A DNA stretch of 64,000 bases from Pseudoxanthomonas sp. PXM03 (lineage in GTDB: Bacteria; Pseudomonadota; Gammaproteobacteria; Xanthomonadales; Xanthomonadaceae): NCBI RefSeq assembly GCF_014852005.1, contig NZ_JACVAU010000004.1:1-64000 (forward strand). The letters are read 5' to 3'. Under the pieces are notes generated by a model. The model was not told where the DNA came from, searched no databases, and saw nothing but the letters and a program-made list of their open reading frames with translations. Made by a program: the position numbers and the translations under genes. Positions 29,842-39,534 of this stretch are shown one piece after another (position 1 is the first letter of the stretch; every line of letters starts with the position of its first letter).

Positions 29842-30738
29842 TCACACTCGCGGGCGCAGCCGCTCCAGCACGCCGTCCAGGGTGTCCAGGTCGGTGTACT
29901 GGATGATCAGCTTGCCCTTGCCGCCGCGGCCGTGGGCGATGGTGACGCGCGTGCCGAGACTTTCGGACAGTTCGGTTTCCAGCGAGGCGATGTCGGGCTG
30001 CGGTGCCGCCTTGGCGGGCTTGGCTTTCTTGCCGTTGACCGGCACCTTGCCGGCGGCGAACTGCTGCGCGCGGTGTTCCACTTCGCGCACCGACCAGCCT
30101 TGCTCGGCGGCATCGGAGGCGAGCTTGCTGGCCAGGTCCGGCGACAGCGTCAGCAGGGCGCGGGCGTGGCCCATTTCAAGACGGCGCGCTTCCAGCAGCG
30201 CGCGGATGGCCGGCGGCAATTCCAGCAGGCGGAGCAGGTTGGACACGGCCGCGCGCGAGCGGCCTACCGCTTCGGCAGCTTCGGCGTGCGTCAGCGCGAA
30301 TTCGTTGATCAGGCGCTGCAGCGACTGCGCTTCCTCGAGCGGATTGAGGTCTTCGCGCTGGATGTTCTCGATCAGCGCCATCGCGATGACGGTACGGTCG
30401 TCCAGGTCGCGCACGACCACCGGTACTTCGGCCAGGCCGGCTTCCTGCGAGGCGCGCCAGCGGCGTTCGCCGGCGACGATCTCGAACTTGCCGGGTGAAA
30501 GTTCCCGCACGACGATCGGCTGGATCACGCCTTGCGCCTTGATCGACTCGGCCAGCTCGGTCAGCTTGCCGGGGTCCATCGCCGTGCGCGGCTGGTACTT
30601 GCCCGGTTGCAGCTGCTGTACCGGCAGCGTACGCAGGGCTTCGCCCGGCTGGGCTTCCGGCGGTGGCGTCTCGGCGGCTTTGGGGCCGAGCAGGGCTTCC
30701 AGTCCGCGACCCAGGCCGCGCTTCTTCGGGGCGCTCAT
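29842..30738 (-). CDS. parB: Chromosome-partitioning protein ParB
   Basis: 298 residues from ATG 30738 (MSAPKKRGLGRGLEALLGPK), which is the ParA-contacting end. It has the CTP-binding/ParB core (QPRTAMDPGKLTELAESIKA, GVIQPIVVRE, AGERRWRASQEAGL, ENIQREDLNPLEEAQ), the helix-turn-helix (THAEAAEAVGRSRAAVSNLL) and the C-terminal dimer domain. It binds parS sites near the origin. Its ATG overlaps the parA stop by one base (TGATG), so the two are translationally coupled. Confidence 0.96.
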   Translation of the reverse strand: MSAPKKRGLGRGLEALLGPKAAETPPPEAQPGEALRTLPVQQLQPGKYQPRTAMDPGKLTELAESIKAQGVIQPIVVRELSPGKFEIVAGERRWRASQEAGLAEVPVVVRDLDDRTVIAMALIENIQREDLNPLEEAQSLQRLINEFALTHAEAAEAVGRSRAAVSNLLRLLELPPAIRALLEARRLEMGHARALLTLSPDLASKLASDAAEQGWSVREVEHRAQQFAAGKVPVNGKKAKPAKAAPQPDIASLETELSESLGTRVTIAHGRGGKGKLIIQYTDLDTLDGVLERLRPRV

Positions 30739-31535
30739 CACGCATGCTCCATATGCTGCTGTTGCTTCTTGCGGTCGGCCTGGCGGCGCAGGATCTCGCC
30801 GGCCAGGCCAAGGTAGGCCACGCCGCCGCGCGAGGTGCGGTCGTAGCCCACGATGCTCTGGCCGTGGCTGGGCGCTTCGGCCACGCGCACGTTGCGCGGC
30901 ACGATGGTGCGGAACACCTTGTCGCCGAAGTGGGTGGTCAGTTCGCCGGAGACCGCGTTGGCCAGGTTGTTGCGGATGTCGAACATCGTGCGGAGCACGC
31001 CTTCGATTTCCAGGGTGGGGTTCAGGCGTGCGCGCAGCGCTTCGATGGTTTCCATCAGCGCGGACAGGCCTTCCAGCGCGTAATACTCGCACTGCATTGG
31101 CACCAGCACCGAGTCGGCGGCGGTCAACGCGTTGAGCGTGAGCAGCGACAGCGCGGGCGGGCAGTCGACGATGATGAAGTCGTAGTCGCCACGCAGCGGT
31201 TGCAGCGCGCTCTTGAGGCGTTGCTCGCGGCCGTCCGCATCCATCAGCTGGATCTCGGCCGCCGTCAGGTCGATGTTGCCCGGCATCAGGTCGAAACCTT
31301 CCGGGGTGGTCACCACGGCGGCCTTCGCCTCGACCTCGCCGAGCAGTACGTCGCAGGTCGAAGCCTCGACCTCGCGCTTGTCCACGCCGCTGCCCATCGT
31401 GGCGTTGCCCTGTGCATCCAGGTCGACCAGCAGCACCCGCTGCGGCGCGCGTGCCAGCGCGGCGGCCAGGTTCACGGCGGTGGTGGTCTTGCCGACTCCG
31501 CCTTTCTGGTTGGCGACGGCGATGATGCGGGCCAT
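30738..31535 (-). CDS. parA: Chromosome-partitioning ATPase ParA
   Basis: 265 residues, MARIIAVANQKGGVGKTTTA, with the deviant Walker A KGGVGKTT (11-18) of the ParA/MinD family, then YDFIIVDCPPALSLLTLNAL (Walker B region). It forms the ATP-driven gradient that moves ParB-bound origins. It sits between rsmG and parB, the usual arrangement near the replication origin. Confidence 0.96.
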   Translation of the reverse strand: MARIIAVANQKGGVGKTTTAVNLAAALARAPQRVLLVDLDAQGNATMGSGVDKREVEASTCDVLLGEVEAKAAVVTTPEGFDLMPGNIDLTAAEIQLMDADGREQRLKSALQPLRGDYDFIIVDCPPALSLLTLNALTAADSVLVPMQCEYYALEGLSALMETIEALRARLNPTLEIEGVLRTMFDIRNNLANAVSGELTTHFGDKVFRTIVPRNVRVAEAPSHGQSIVGYDRTSRGGVAYLGLAGEILRRQADRKKQQQHMEHA

Positions 31536-31721
31536 GCGAGGGGCGCCTTATCGAGTACGGGGTGAGGGGGGATTATGCGGGCTCGGGCGGGGCCGTGCGA
31601 AATGAAGGGTACGCACAAGGCGCCCGCTCCCGGTCAGCCCGAGGGACAGCCCCGCGCCGGCATTCGGGCGTGACCAGTCTTTTCAAGGAGTTACAGGTTC
31701 CGCGTGGCCGCGTTGCGCCGC

Positions 31722-32378
31722 TCAGTCGCGGCGCACGATGACCATGTGGCGTTCGCCGACCAGGCCCGGGACCGTCAGCGCGTGCAGGGCCTCCAGCGAC
31801 CAGCCCGCCGGCAATGCCGCGATCTCCTCGTCAGGCCGTACGCCCTTCATCGCCAGCAGTGCCCCGCCCGGTTTCAGCAGGTGGCCGCCCACCTCGATGA
31901 TGCCCGCCAGCACGTCCAGTGCCCGGGCGGTGAGGGCGTCGTAAGCCTGTGGTTCGTCCAGCGCCTCGGCGCGGGATTCGGCCACGCGGGCGTTGTCCAG
32001 TTTCAAGGTGCGCACCGCTTCGCGCAGGAAGCGCGCCTTCTTGCCGTTGCTCTCCACCAGGGTCACGCGCAGTCCCGGCTTGGCGATTGCCAGCGGAATC
32101 CCGGGCAGGCCCGGACCCGTGCCGAGGTCGGCGAGTGCGCCACCGTTCGCGGCGAGTCCGTCCACGAACGGGTGCATCGCCAGCGAATCCAGCAGGTGGC
32201 GCGTGACCATCTCGCGCGGGTCGCGGATGGCGGTGAGGTTGTAGGTCTTGTTCCAGCGATCGAGCAGGGCGAGGTACGCGAGCAGCCGTGGCGCCAACGC
32301 CTCGGCATCCAAGCCGAGGGCGGCCAGGCCATGGTGCAGGGTTTCGCGCATATCGGCGGGAAAGGCGGTGTCGTTCAT
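31722..32378 (-). CDS. rsmG: 16S rRNA (guanine527-N7)-methyltransferase
   Basis: 218 residues from ATG 32378. The SAM-binding core [20 protein letters not shown] and the N-terminal [20 protein letters not shown] with RHLLDSLA are hallmarks of RsmG (GidB). It methylates G527 of 16S rRNA. Its start overlaps the phosphopantetheinyl transferase stop by four bases (ATGA). About 190 bp separate it from parA. Confidence 0.95.
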   Translation of the reverse strand: MNDTAFPADMRETLHHGLAALGLDAEALAPRLLAYLALLDRWNKTYNLTAIRDPREMVTRHLLDSLAMHPFVDGLAANGGALADLGTGPGLPGIPLAIAKPGLRVTLVESNGKKARFLREAVRTLKLDNARVAESRAEALDEPQAYDALTARALDVLAGIIEVGGHLLKPGGALLAMKGVRPDEEIAALPAGWSLEALHALTVPGLVGERHMVIVRRD

Positions 32379-33001
32379 CGCGTCATTATTGCAGGCCGCC
32401 ACGCGGCCCCGCGCGGATGCCAGGCCAACGCGGCGCGGTAGTCCGCGCGCGGCGCCCATTCGTGCAGGTGCCAGTCGTCGGCGTGGCCGAGCGCGGGATC
32501 GCATGCCGCCAGCCATGCGCGATCCCCGTCGAGGCGGACATGGAAGCGGTGCAGGCCGAAGGAGATGCCCTGGCCGTGCGCCTTCAGCACGGCTTCCTTG
32601 GCGCACCACAGGCGCACGAAGGCCAGCATGCGTGCATCCTCGTCGAGCGAATGCAGCCACGAGGTTTCCTGCGGATGATAGAAGCGCTGCGCCAGCTCCA
32701 TCGCGCGCGGGCGCGGGCGCAACCGCTCCAGGTCCACGCCCAGTTCGATGTCCTCGCCCAGCGCCAGCAGCAGCGCCTCGCCGCTGTGGCTCCAGCCGGT
32801 TTCCAGCGAGTGCAGCGGGGCGATGAAGTGCGGCCGTCCCAGCGTGTCGCGCGTGATCGGCAGCAGGTGCGGTGCGAGATCGAGCACGCGCGCCAGCTGC
32901 TCGCGCGCTGCCGGCTCGCCACGCAGCCGCGGGGCGTGCGGGAGCAACCACAGGGCGATGCCGTCCAGCCGCCAGTCCGCGGCCACGCTGCGCCAGTTCA
33001 T
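32375..33001 (-). CDS. 4'-phosphopantetheinyl transferase (Sfp type)
   Basis: 208 residues from ATG 33001 ([20 protein letters not shown]). The family signatures are [20 protein letters not shown] (Mg-binding Asp and Glu) and [20 protein letters not shown] (catalytic Lys region). It transfers the phosphopantetheine arm of CoA to carrier proteins. Overlap with rsmG suggests joint translation. The carrier it serves is not in the window; a pigment or lipid pathway such as xanthomonadin is possible, which is inference. Confidence 0.87.
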   Translation of the reverse strand: MNWRSVAADWRLDGIALWLLPHAPRLRGEPAAREQLARVLDLAPHLLPITRDTLGRPHFIAPLHSLETGWSHSGEALLLALGEDIELGVDLERLRPRPRAMELAQRFYHPQETSWLHSLDEDARMLAFVRLWCAKEAVLKAHGQGISFGLHRFHVRLDGDRAWLAACDPALGHADDWHLHEWAPRADYRAALAWHPRGAAWRPAIMTR

Positions 33002-33178
33002 CCCGCCAGGCCCGATGCGTGGTGCGGCACGGCGTGCAAGCATGCTGCGATGGCGCTATGTAGCAGGGGCAGGGACGCTTCCCCCATGTGAGTTAACGGC
33101 GGTTTCACGCCGCGCGTTGAAGATTCAAGCGTGCCCCGCACCATGGGGTTCTGTCCATTCAAGGGAGGAAGCAACGAA

Positions 33179-33436
33179 ATGAATTTTCTCATCTATCTGA
33201 TCGTGGGTGGCGTCGCCGGTTGGTTGGCCAGCCTGGTGATGAAGCGTGACGGGTCGCAGGGCATCATCCTGAACGTCGTGGTCGGCATCATCGGCGGCTT
33301 CCTGGGCGGTTGGCTGCTGCCGACGTTGGGCCTTGGCCTGGGCGGTGGCTGGGTAGGCTTCCTGATCACCGCCTTCATCGGTGCGGTGGTGTTGCTGCTC
33401 ATCGTGAACCTGTTCACCCGGGGCAGGGCGAGGTAA
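33179..33436 (+). CDS. GlsB/YeaQ/YmgE-family membrane protein
   Basis: 85 residues from ATG 33179, preceded by GGGAGGAAG at good spacing. MNFLIYLIVGGVAGWLASLV and the glycine-rich helices GIIGGFLGGWLLPTLGLGLG are typical of this small stress-associated inner-membrane family. The longer open frame starting at 33131 is not favoured. Molecular function is unknown. Confidence 0.88.
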   Translation: MNFLIYLIVGGVAGWLASLVMKRDGSQGIILNVVVGIIGGFLGGWLLPTLGLGLGGGWVGFLITAFIGAVVLLLIVNLFTRGRAR

Positions 33437-33490
33437 CGGTTTCGCCGCGGCCGCGTGCGCGCTTGAGACGCACCCAAGGCCCGTGGCAAG

Positions 33491-33520
33491 GAGAAGGCCC
33501 GGCATCCGCCGGGCCTTCTT
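33491..33520. terminator. Bidirectional terminator
   Basis: GAAGGCCCGGC / ATCC / GCCGGGCCTTC stem of 11 bp, with TTCGTTT on the plus side and TTCTCCTT on the minus side. It lies between the converging YeaQ-like and exonuclease III genes and can serve both. Confidence 0.75.
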
Positions 33521-33532
33521 CGTTTCCGTCGA

Positions 33533-34303
33533 TCAGCCGCCCAGGCGCACCCACGCGGGCGCATGGTCGCTGGGGCGCTCCCAGGTCCGCGGTTCGCGGT
33601 CGATGCCGGATTCCACGGCGTGCCCACGCAGCGCGTCGGAGACCAGGGTCAGGTCGATGCGCAGGCCCAGGTTGCGGCGCAGGCCACCCATCCGGTAGTC
33701 CCACCAGCTGTAGACGTTGGCTTCGTCGCTGTGCAGGCGGAAGGCATCGTGCAGGCCCAGTGCGTAGAGCCGGTGCAGGGCGGCGCGCTCGGCGGTGGAG
33801 GTGAGGATGTGGTCGTCGTTCCAGACTTTGGGGTCGAACACGTCGCGGTCGTCCGGCGCGATGTTGAAGTCGCCCATCACGACCAGCTTCGGGTGCGCCT
33901 GCAGTTCGGCGGCGACCCAGTCGTGCACCGCATCCAGCCAGCGCAGCTTGTAGGCGTACTTGTCGGTACCCACGTCCTGGCCGTTGACCACGTACAGGTT
34001 CACTATGCGGACCCCGCCCACGGTCGCGGCGATCACGCGCTTCTGCTCGTCCTCGAAGCCCGGTATGCCGATCTGCACATCGCTGACGGGTTCGCGCGAA
34101 AGCAGCGCCACGCCGTTGTAGGTCTTCTGCCCGGCGAACACGCTGCGGTAGCCGAGCTCGGCCAGCGCAGTATCCGGGAAGCGGTGATCCTCCAGCTTGG
34201 TTTCCTGCAGGCCCACGATGTCCGGGGCGAACGCACCCAGCCATTGCGTGAGGTGCGGCAGGCGCACGTTGAGCGAATTGACGTTCCAGCTGGCGATCTT
34301 CAT
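33533..34303 (-). CDS. xthA: Exodeoxyribonuclease III
   Basis: 256 residues from ATG 34303 (MKIASWNVNSLNVRLPHLTQ). It has the exonuclease-endonuclease-phosphatase fold with IVGLQETKLED, VVMGDFNIAPDDRDVFDP and the closing RPSDHAPAWVRL (catalytic Asp and His). It repairs abasic sites and removes 3' blocks. Upstream in-frame codons are not part of the conserved protein. Confidence 0.93.
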   Translation of the reverse strand: MKIASWNVNSLNVRLPHLTQWLGAFAPDIVGLQETKLEDHRFPDTALAELGYRSVFAGQKTYNGVALLSREPVSDVQIGIPGFEDEQKRVIAATVGGVRIVNLYVVNGQDVGTDKYAYKLRWLDAVHDWVAAELQAHPKLVVMGDFNIAPDDRDVFDPKVWNDDHILTSTAERAALHRLYALGLHDAFRLHSDEANVYSWWDYRMGGLRRNLGLRIDLTLVSDALRGHAVESGIDREPRTWERPSDHAPAWVRLGG

Positions 34304-34331
34304 GGCGGCGATTCTAAGCCAGGCACGCCGG

Positions 34332-35888
34332 TCAGGCGCCGGCTCCTTCGTCGGCCACGGCGGCATGCGCGGCACCCTCGCCGTCGCGCATCAGCCGCGC
34401 CGACATCCAGGCGGCCAGCAGCATCATCGCCATGCCGAACAATGCGATGGCGCGCATGGCGCCGGTGAACGCGGCACGTGCAGTGTCGCCGACCAGCGTC
34501 CCGGCCTGGCCTCCCAGTTCGCCGGCTACCGCGACCGCGCCGCCCAGCGTGGACAGTGCGCGTGTCGCGTCGGCGTCACCCAGCGTCGCGGGCAACGCGG
34601 GGTCGAGCCACAGCCGGTAAGCGAGCATGCCGGCGCTGCCGAGCACGGCGATGCCCAGCGCGCCGCTGAGCTCCGCGCTCGTTTCCGCCAGCGCTGAGGC
34701 CGCACCCGCCCGTTCCGGCGGCGCGGTGGTGATGATCAGTTCGTTGCCCACCGTGAACACCGGTGCCATGCCCAGGCTCATCGCCAGCATGCCGGCGATC
34801 AGGATCCACAGCCCGTACGGTGGCATGACCAGTGCGGTGATGCCGAAACCCAGGGCGGCGAACAGCAGGCCCCGCACCATCACCCGCCGCGCTCCCCAGT
34901 GCCGCGCCAGTCGCGGCGCGAGCAGGGAGCCGACGGTAAAGCACAGCGACCACGGGACGGTCGCGATGCCCGCCTGCAACGGCGTCAGCCCGAGTACCAG
35001 TTGCAGGTACTGGGTCATGAAGATGTACACGCCCATCATCGACAGGCCGGCCAGCGCGTAGGCGACGATGGCGGCGGAGAACGCCGGCCGCCGGAACAGC
35101 GTCACGTCCAGGAACGGATACGCCAGATGCTGCTGGCGACGCACGAACAGCACCCCCAGCCCCAGGCCGAGCAGCAGCACCGCGATGCCGCGGACATCCA
35201 TGCCGTATTCCGCGATGCGCTTGAGGCCGTAGACCACGGCGAGCACCGCGAACAGCGACTGCACCATGCTGGCCGGGTCGAGCTTGCCGGCATCGGGGTC
35301 GCGATACTCCGGCAGCAGCTTCGGGCCCAGCACCAGCAGCAGCACCATCACCGGTACCGCCGCCAGGAAGGCCGCGCCCCACCACCACCATTGCAGCAGC
35401 ACGCCGCCGACCAGGGGCCCGATGGCGCCGCCGACCGAAAACGCCGCGATCCATACGCCGATGGCGAACTGGCGTTCGTGTTCGTCATGGAACATGTTGC
35501 GGATCAGCGACATCGTCGAAGGCGCCAACGTGGCGCCGGCCACGCCCAGCAGCGCACGCATCGCGATCAGCATCTCGGCACTGCGCGAGAACGCCGCCAT
35601 CACCGACGCCGCGGCGAACGCCGCCGCGCCGATCAGCAGCAGCTTGCGCCGGCCGATGCGGTCGCCCAGCGTGCCCATCGTGATCAGGAAGCCGGCCACC
35701 AGGAAGCCGTACACGTCGACGATCCACAGCAACTGGCTGGCCGTGGGGTCGAGTTCGGCACTGATGGCAGGCAGGGCCAGGTTCAGCACGGTCAGGTCCA
35801 TCGCATAGACCATGCAGGGCAGCGCGATGATGGCCAGCCCGATCCATTCGCGGCGGGTGGCTTTGGCGGGTACGGCGGTGGTCGACAT
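34332..35888 (-). CDS. MFS drug-exporter-type transporter (DHA2, 14 helices)
   Basis: 518 residues with about 14 membrane helices. MDLTVLNLALPAISAELDPT at the start, the loop motif GTLGDRIGRRKLLLIGAAAF and GPLVGGVLLQW are typical of the DHA2 branch of the major facilitator superfamily (EmrB/SmvA-like proton-driven exporters). The substrate is unknown; no regulator gene is adjacent. It lies 28 bp from xthA on the same strand. Confidence 0.88.
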   Translation of the reverse strand: MSTTAVPAKATRREWIGLAIIALPCMVYAMDLTVLNLALPAISAELDPTASQLLWIVDVYGFLVAGFLITMGTLGDRIGRRKLLLIGAAAFAAASVMAAFSRSAEMLIAMRALLGVAGATLAPSTMSLIRNMFHDEHERQFAIGVWIAAFSVGGAIGPLVGGVLLQWWWWGAAFLAAVPVMVLLLVLGPKLLPEYRDPDAGKLDPASMVQSLFAVLAVVYGLKRIAEYGMDVRGIAVLLLGLGLGVLFVRRQQHLAYPFLDVTLFRRPAFSAAIVAYALAGLSMMGVYIFMTQYLQLVLGLTPLQAGIATVPWSLCFTVGSLLAPRLARHWGARRVMVRGLLFAALGFGITALVMPPYGLWILIAGMLAMSLGMAPVFTVGNELIITTAPPERAGAASALAETSAELSGALGIAVLGSAGMLAYRLWLDPALPATLGDADATRALSTLGGAVAVAGELGGQAGTLVGDTARAAFTGAMRAIALFGMAMMLLAAWMSARLMRDGEGAAHAAVADEGAGA

Positions 35889-35986
35889 GGCGGTCCGTCA
35901 GCAGGGGGTCATCCCGTTCGACGAACGGGAGCGACGATTCTCGACGAGGACGCGGACCAATGCCGCCCGCAATGCAACGGACCGGC

Positions 35987-37390
35987 TCAGCGAATGATGA
36001 AGTCGATGAACCGCGCTACTTTGGAATAAGGCGGCTTCAGCAGGTCGCTGCCGGCCCACCGTGGCTGCCACAGCACGGGCAGCGCCTTGCTCATCGCGTC
36101 GAACCCCGCGCGCCCGTGGTAGGCGCCCATGCCGCTGGGGCCGATGCCGCCGAACGGCAGCGCATTGATGCCGAAGTGCAGCACGGTGTCGTTCACGGTG
36201 ACGCCGCCAGCCAGCGTGCTGCGCAGGATCTTCTCCACCCGCGCGCGGTCGTGGCTGAAGGGATACAGCGCCAGCGGCCGGTCGTGCGCGTTGACATAGG
36301 CGATGGCCTCGTCCAGCGAGCCGACCGTGCGGATCGGCAGGATGGGGCCGAAGATCTCGTCCTGCATCACCTTCGCATCGTCGCCGGGTTCGATCACCAG
36401 GGAAGGCGCGAACAGCCGCTCCGCGCGGTCATGCGCCGGTGCCAGCGCGACCACCTCGTGGCCGCGTGCGCGGGCGTCGTCCAGATAGCCTTCCAGCCGC
36501 GCGAACTGCCCATCGTTGATGATGCGGGTGAAGTCGCCGGCATCGGACAGGTTGCCGTAGCGCGCGGCGACCTGTCCGCGCAGCGCCTGCACCAGCGCAT
36601 CGCGGCGGCTTCGACCCACCAGCAGCACATAGTCCGGCGCGATGCAGGTCTGGCCGCCGTTGAACCACTTGCCGGTCGCCAGTCGCGCGGCGGCCTGTTC
36701 TACCGGGAAGTCGTCGCAGACGATGGCAGGCGACTTGCCGCCCAGTTCCAGCGTCAGCGGGGTCAGGTTCGCCGCCGCCGCCGCCATCACCTTGCGGCCC
36801 ACGGCAGTGGAGCCGGTGAACACCAGATGGTCGAACGGCAGCGCGGCGAAGGCGCTCGCCACGTCGGCGCCACCCGTGGCGACCGCGACGCGCTCCAGCG
36901 GGAACACCTCCGCCAGCAGCGAGCGCAGGAACGCGGTGGTATGCGGCGTATGTTCGGACGGCTTCAGGTAGACGTGGTTGCCTGCGGCGATGGCGGTGGC
37001 CAGCGGAATCAGCGCCAGGTTGACCGGGTAGTTCCACGGCGAGATCACGCCCACCACGCCGACCGGCTCGCGCCGGATTTCCGCGCGCGCCGGCCAGAAC
37101 CGCCAGCCCACGCCCACGCGGCGCGGCTTCATCCATCTGCGCAGGTGCGAGGCCAGGTGGTCGATCTCGTTGAGTACGGTCATGCCGTCGGCGATCAGCG
37201 ACTCGTGGCGCGAGCGGTGGCCGAAGTCGGCGGCGATGGTGTCCGCCATCTCCGGCAACCGCCGCTTCAGCGCCTCGCGCAGCCGCTGCAGGTCGTTGCG
37301 GCGCTGGGCCAGGTCGGGCTTCTTCGCCTGCCATGCCTCGCGCAGGCGTTGCAGGGTGGCGCTCAGGTCGGGCGTGGCGGTCATGTCCAT
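35987..37390 (-). CDS. calB: Coniferyl-aldehyde-type aldehyde dehydrogenase
   Basis: 467 residues with the NAD-dependent aldehyde dehydrogenase core: PWNYPVNLALIPLATAIAAG, FTGSTAVGRKVMAAAA, catalytic Glu in TLELGGKSPAIV and Cys in FNGGQTCIAPDYVLL. The C-terminal FGINALPFGGIGPSGMGAYH and a hydrophobic end are typical of the group that includes coniferyl aldehyde dehydrogenase and fatty aldehyde dehydrogenases. The actual substrate is uncertain. It diverges from the gamma carbonic anhydrase gene 50 bp away. Confidence 0.83.
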   Translation of the reverse strand: MDMTATPDLSATLQRLREAWQAKKPDLAQRRNDLQRLREALKRRLPEMADTIAADFGHRSRHESLIADGMTVLNEIDHLASHLRRWMKPRRVGVGWRFWPARAEIRREPVGVVGVISPWNYPVNLALIPLATAIAAGNHVYLKPSEHTPHTTAFLRSLLAEVFPLERVAVATGGADVASAFAALPFDHLVFTGSTAVGRKVMAAAAANLTPLTLELGGKSPAIVCDDFPVEQAAARLATGKWFNGGQTCIAPDYVLLVGRSRRDALVQALRGQVAARYGNLSDAGDFTRIINDGQFARLEGYLDDARARGHEVVALAPAHDRAERLFAPSLVIEPGDDAKVMQDEIFGPILPIRTVGSLDEAIAYVNAHDRPLALYPFSHDRARVEKILRSTLAGGVTVNDTVLHFGINALPFGGIGPSGMGAYHGRAGFDAMSKALPVLWQPRWAGSDLLKPPYSKVARFIDFIIR

Positions 37391-37440
37391 ACGCCGGAGT
37401 GTAGTCCGGCCGCATCGGGCCTGCTCGCTACAATGCGCGA

Positions 37441-37989
37441 ATGACCTCCCTGCGCCCCTATCTTGACCGTTTTCCCGTCCTCGGCCCGCGTGTCTATGTG
37501 GACCCGGCCGCCACCGTGATCGGCGATGTCGAACTGGCCGAAGACGTGTCCGTCTGGCCGGGCAGCATCCTGCGCGGCGACGTCAATTTCATCCGCATCG
37601 GGGCCCGCACCAACGTGCAGGATGGCACCATCGTCCACGTCAGCCACCACAGCCCGTACAACAAGGCCGGGTACCCGACGCTGATCGGCGCGGACGTCAC
37701 CATCGGCCACGGCACCATCATCCACGCCTGCACCATCGAGGACCTGTGCCTGATCGGCATGGGCGCCTGCATTCTGGACGGCGCCACGGTGAAGAAGTAC
37801 GGCTTCCTGGGTGCCGGCGCGGTGCTCGGCCCCGGCAAGGTGGTCGGCGAGGCCGAACTGTGGCTGGGCAATCCCGCCCGTTTCGCGCGCAGGCTCACCG
37901 ACAAGGAGATCGAGAGCCTGCATTATTCCGCCGCGCACTACGTGCGGCTCAAGGACCATTACCTGCAACCAACACCGCCTGCGGCATGA
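37441..37989 (+). CDS. Gamma-class carbonic anhydrase-like protein
   Basis: 182 residues of left-handed beta-helix hexapeptide repeats (DPAATVIGDVELAEDVSVWP). Metal-ligand histidines are in GTIVHVSHHS and TIGHGTIIHA. YrdA-like proteins form trimers and bind zinc; carbonic anhydrase activity is established for only some members. Short spacing to the next gene suggests co-transcription. Confidence 0.9.
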   Translation: MTSLRPYLDRFPVLGPRVYVDPAATVIGDVELAEDVSVWPGSILRGDVNFIRIGARTNVQDGTIVHVSHHSPYNKAGYPTLIGADVTIGHGTIIHACTIEDLCLIGMGACILDGATVKKYGFLGAGAVLGPGKVVGEAELWLGNPARFARRLTDKEIESLHYSAAHYVRLKDHYLQPTPPAA

Positions 37990-38031
37990 TGCCGCGTGGC
38001 GCATCCGGCGCCGGCATCGCAGGAGGGCCGC

Positions 38032-38412
38032 ATGGCCTGGAAACCGGAAGGCTATACATCGGTCGCGCCCTATCTGGTCGTCGACGGCGCGCAACGTACG
38101 ATCGAGTTCCTCCTCACTGTGTTCAACGCCGAACCGCTGCGCATGCATCCGGTCGGCGAAGGCAGGCTGGGGCATGCGGAAGTCCGGATCGATGACACCG
38201 TGTTGATGCTGGCCGACGCGGCCGATGGCTGGCCCGCGATCGCCAGCCACGTGCATCTGTATGTGCCGGACGTCGATGCCACGTGGGCGCGTGCGCTGGC
38301 GGCGGGCGCCGACCCGGTGCAGGCGCCGGAGGAAAAGGGCGACGGTGACCGTCGCGGTGGCTTCCGCGATGCCGGCGGCACCACGTGGTGGATTTCCACG
38401 CAGGTGGCGTGA
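38032..38412 (+). CDS. VOC (glyoxalase/PhnB-like) family protein
   Basis: 126 residues from ATG 38032, preceded by AGGAGG. YTSVAPYLVVDGAQRTIEFL, GHAEVRIDDTVLMLAD, HLYVPDVDATWARALAAGAD and GDRRGGFRDAGGTTWWIST match PhnB-like VOC proteins. These are dimeric metal-binding or ligand-binding folds; substrate unknown. An in-frame ATG at 37996 lacks a ribosome binding site. Confidence 0.85.
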   Translation: MAWKPEGYTSVAPYLVVDGAQRTIEFLLTVFNAEPLRMHPVGEGRLGHAEVRIDDTVLMLADAADGWPAIASHVHLYVPDVDATWARALAAGADPVQAPEEKGDGDRRGGFRDAGGTTWWISTQVA

Positions 38413-38425
38413 CGTCGTACCGGCG

Positions 38426-38692
38426 TCAGGGCGTTGTCGCGTGCTCGAGCGCGGCGAGCAGTGCCAGTGCCTCGGAGCGGCTGGCACCGCACATGTCGGG
38501 CCCCGGTTTCAGGGTGCCGCAGAACGCGGGGCGTTCCGGCCTGCCGAACAACCGGCAGCGCAATGCATCGTCCAGTTGCACGCACGCCACGCCTGCCGGC
38601 TTGCCGTGCGGCATGCCGGGGATGGGCGAGGTGATCGACGGCGCGGTGCAGCAGGCCGCGCAGCCCGGGCGACAGGAAAAGGACGTGTCCAT
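38426..38692 (-). CDS. YkgJ-type cysteine-cluster protein
   Basis: 88 residues from ATG 38692 (MDTSFSCRPGCAACCTAPSI). The CxxxCxxCC motif near the start, with further Cys in FCGTLKPGPDMCG, defines the YkgJ family (probable iron or zinc binding). Function unknown. It converges with the VOC gene, with 13 bases between stops. Confidence 0.82.
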   Translation of the reverse strand: MDTSFSCRPGCAACCTAPSITSPIPGMPHGKPAGVACVQLDDALRCRLFGRPERPAFCGTLKPGPDMCGASRSEALALLAALEHATTP

Positions 38693-38853
38693 GATGGCGC
38701 GCAGTGTAGTGCGGCTGGGCAAGCGCGACGCGGCCGGCTAAAGTCGCAAGGCACGGGGAAGGCGCATGGACAGCGGAACACGCCACTTCAATCACATCGG
38801 ACCGGTCGCGGCCACCACGCCGCCAAGGGCGCAGCGCCCATGGTGAACGGCTG

Positions 38854-39534
38854 ATGCTGGACACCTACCGCGAAGTCATCACGCCCGAGGGCGTGGGCCT
38901 GCACCTGCCTGCGGCGGGCCCCGTGCCGCGTGCGCTGGCGTGGGGCATCGACCTGGCCATCCGGCTCGGCGTGCTGATGATCATGGGCATGGTGCTGGCC
39001 ATGCTGGGCAAGGTGGGTGAAGGGCTGTACCTGATCGGCCTGTTCCTTGTGTTCTGGGCCTATCCCATCGTGCTGGAATCCGTGTGGCACGGGCAGACGC
39101 CCGGCAAGAAGGCGCTCGGACTGCGCGTGGTATCGGCCGATGGCGCGCCGGTGGGCTGGCTGGCGGCGATCACGCGCAACCTGCTGCGCACCGTCGACAT
39201 GCTGCCCTTCGGCTATGCCGCCGGGCTGGTCGCCTGCCTGGCGGACCCGCATGCGCGCCGCCTGGGCGACATGGTGGCCGGTACGCTGGTGGTGCATGCC
39301 GGCAACGAGCGCGAACACGCGCCGGCACCCGTCAACACGGTGTTCGTGCCGCCGGCGCGCTTGCTGCCGGAAGAGCAGGGCGCGATCGTGGCGTTCGGCG
39401 AGCGCGCGCCACAACTGACGACCTCGCGCCAGGAAGAGCTGGCCAACCTCGCCGAGCCGGTCACCGGTGCGCGTGGAGAGGTCGGCGTGCAGCGCCTGTA
39501 CGGCATGGCCAACTGGCTGCTGGGGCGGCGATGA
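38854..39534 (+). CDS. RDD family membrane protein
   Basis: 226 residues. The RDD domain occupies the first 150 (RALAWGIDLAIRLGVLMIMG, WHGQTPGKKALGLRVVSADG, AITRNLLRTVDMLPF, ARRLGDMVAGTLVV) with about three helices. A soluble C-terminal part follows. It is the first gene of a run of six or seven co-directional genes with overlapping ends. Proposed roles of RDD proteins include ion transport, not proven here. Confidence 0.9.
   Translation: MLDTYREVITPEGVGLHLPAAGPVPRALAWGIDLAIRLGVLMIMGMVLAMLGKVGEGLYLIGLFLVFWAYPIVLESVWHGQTPGKKALGLRVVSADGAPVGWLAAITRNLLRTVDMLPFGYAAGLVACLADPHARRLGDMVAGTLVVHAGNEREHAPAPVNTVFVPPARLLPEEQGAIVAFGERAPQLTTSRQEELANLAEPVTGARGEVGVQRLYGMANWLLGRR

Noticed and set aside
29618..33100. 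parS sites near parAB
   Set aside because: I looked for the 16-bp TGTTTCACGTGAAACA-type palindrome around parA, parB and rsmG and found none convincing.
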